Assembly (NCBI GenBank): GCA_013330215.1
Contig: DUIS01000034.1
Location: forward strand, 1 to 6,511
Length of the DNA stretch: 6,511 nt
Origin: Microcaldota archaeon
Lineage (GTDB): Archaea; Micrarchaeota; Micrarchaeia; Micrarchaeales; Micrarchaeaceae
Direction: 5' to 3'
The position numbers and the translations under genes were made by a program. The notes below the pieces were generated by a model, which was not told the DNA's origin, ran no database searches, and saw only the letters and a list, made by a program, of their open reading frames with translations. Below are positions 6,301-6,511 of this stretch, piece after piece (the first letter of the stretch is position 1; each line of letters starts with the position of its first letter).

Positions 6301-6511
6301 GATGGACTCTATAGCGCTCTACATAAAGGTCGATGAGGCTACAAAGAAACTGGTGCAGAAAGGGAACGACCAGATAAAGAGGGTGGCAAAGGCAAAGTCC
6401 ATAGGTATAAACGGCAAAGTGCCGGATGATGTGCAGATGAAGGGCTTCGACATACTCGGCGCAAAGGCAGAGATAGGCATAAGCAAGATGGAGAAAAGGG
6501 TGCAAAAGTAA
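3344..6511 (+). CDS. ileS: Isoleucyl-tRNA synthetase, archaeal/eukaryotic type, with altered HIGH and KMSKS motifs
   Basis: IleRS activates isoleucine with ATP, charges tRNA-Ile and edits Val-tRNA-Ile in the cytoplasm. The 1055 residues match the usual archaeal length. The Rossmann catalytic core opens with FLDGPPYVTG at 36-45. The CP1 editing domain shows WTTTPWT at 227-233 and HVAPGHGPED with His329 and Asp338, equivalents of the editing His and Asp of bacterial IleRS. Zinc-binding CxxC pairs lie at 176/179, 402/405, 473/476 and 513/516. WCVSRQRYWG at 456-465 and DQIRGWF at 560-566 are typical. The anticodon-binding domain begins near RWILSRLN (about 685), and the IleRS C-terminal domain runs from about 840 to the end. 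The odd points are HIGH reading AAHH (48-51) and KMSKS reading QMHRH (598-602), both in unbroken frame. I chose the ATG at 3344 over a GTG three codons upstream because it sits directly before the conserved start. The gene follows the zinc-finger gene by 13 nt. IleRS identity is certain; full activity is not. Confidence 0.97.
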   Translation: MLDIKSREEEVLKYWTEHSIDDSVRKKNSGGKKFYFLDGPPYVTGELAAHHIWVETIKDLVLRYKRYRGLKVHDRAGFDVHGLPTEVKVEKMLGVTSKRDIEERIGIDRFVAECKAYAGGQAKGAIDSYIRFGSSLDFKNVYLPYENYYISNGWFIFKELYKKKLLYKGLAPLAYCPRCETVLSAQGPEVEYEDTTDSSLYIRFKVDLHRSKDAKIKLDANTYLVVWTTTPWTLPSNMAIAVNPKELYVIASTGHEHYIVAKERLEAFASATDLSLVISSEFYGSELERIYYISPLEKEVPIQKTFARYHRVILSEGFVSITEGTGLLHVAPGHGPEDFKLGKQNGMPAFSPIDAHAEYTEEAGVFGGLKVPAEANTGVLEKLKENHAILFEGTLRHSYPHCWRCHSKLIYRATEQWFVNVQKIKKKMLKENTKIIWHPAAATDWFADAVANSPDWCVSRQRYWGAPLPVWACDKCDAVEVMGSSKELMERAGLESELFDLHRPYVDRVTFGCKNCDGSMKRVPDIFDVWYDAGISHTASLRAGEFEKLFPADWITESRDQIRGWFSVLLRTSVAVYGKTSFKRVNIGGMIKDELGQQMHRHLGNTVSVTELLGIVSADGFRLWCASHPRWLELKLKSNELTEADSNIMTIYNVANLVKEFALLSNNDIKKLRKPSPAKLQTEERWILSRLNTLIEETTSNMENYYVDVAVKDIRDFILEDLSRFYLKFAKQRAETENKAGLKRISNITAYVLHRALVLASIVVPFAAESMYRELFGVKDESIFMGGWPRPDKKFINKALEEDFAVLKESANAILYLREQRNAKLRWPIKEATIETSSDSVIASLERVSNQLAMYTNSKSIKILKGSASAKEVKPLFQALGPAFKENAQAVADELKKQNANAVEKEIDASGYFRLHTSKGTFDIKPGQFNIVENVKSEKGASARYKNTDLYFDIDTELTGEIREELVTREFIRRVQVMRKELSLTRMDSIALYIKVDEATKKLVQKGNDQIKRVAKAKSIGINGKVPDDVQMKGFDILGAKAEIGISKMEKRVQK

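Overview
The window looks archaeal. It carries gatD, which encodes the D subunit of the archaea-only GatDE amidotransferase. It also carries an archaeal-type CDKAL1/e-MtaB tRNA methylthiotransferase, an IleRS of the archaeal/eukaryotic length and type, TATA-box-like promoter elements and AGGTG Shine-Dalgarno sites. Isoleucine is written very often as ATA and arginine as AGG. That usage, the divergent sequences and the compact spacing would fit a DPANN (for example Micrarchaeota-like) or Thermoplasmata-like genome, but the lineage is a guess from style only.

Layout. Two operons diverge from a 77-bp intergenic region at 2604-2680. The minus-strand operon holds a tRNA methylthiotransferase (1338-2603), followed after 8 nt by gatD (1329 down to the window edge). 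Probably only the last few codons of gatD are missing. The plus-strand operon holds a MazG-like/DCTPP1-type nucleotide pyrophosphohydrolase (2681-3046), a 74-residue four-CxxC zinc-finger protein (3106-3330), and, 13 nt later, a complete ileS (3344-6511) whose stop codon is the last codon of the window. There is no gene-free stretch over 300 bases, and I see no RNA genes, mobile elements or CRISPR arrays.

How the genes work together. Three of the five genes serve tRNA function: hypermodification of t6A37 on ANN-decoding tRNAs (which include tRNA-Ile), amidation of Glu-tRNA(Gln) to Gln-tRNA(Gln), and charging of tRNA-Ile. The fourth probably cleans up the nucleotide pool. The zinc-finger protein has no known role, but it sits directly in front of ileS.

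Most notable. IleRS is full length, with intact editing-site, zinc-binding and anticodon-domain landmarks, but both class I signature motifs are changed: HIGH reads AAHH and KMSKS reads QMHRH. The first has the [G/A]xHH arrangement reported for a mupirocin hyper-resistant subset of bacterial IleRS2. GatD also has an altered asparaginase signature (MGTDMM where HGTDTM is usual) while keeping its predicted Thr/Thr/Asp/Lys catalytic residues. The small zinc-finger protein has cysteine spacing that matches eukaryotic FYVE-type cross-brace fingers.
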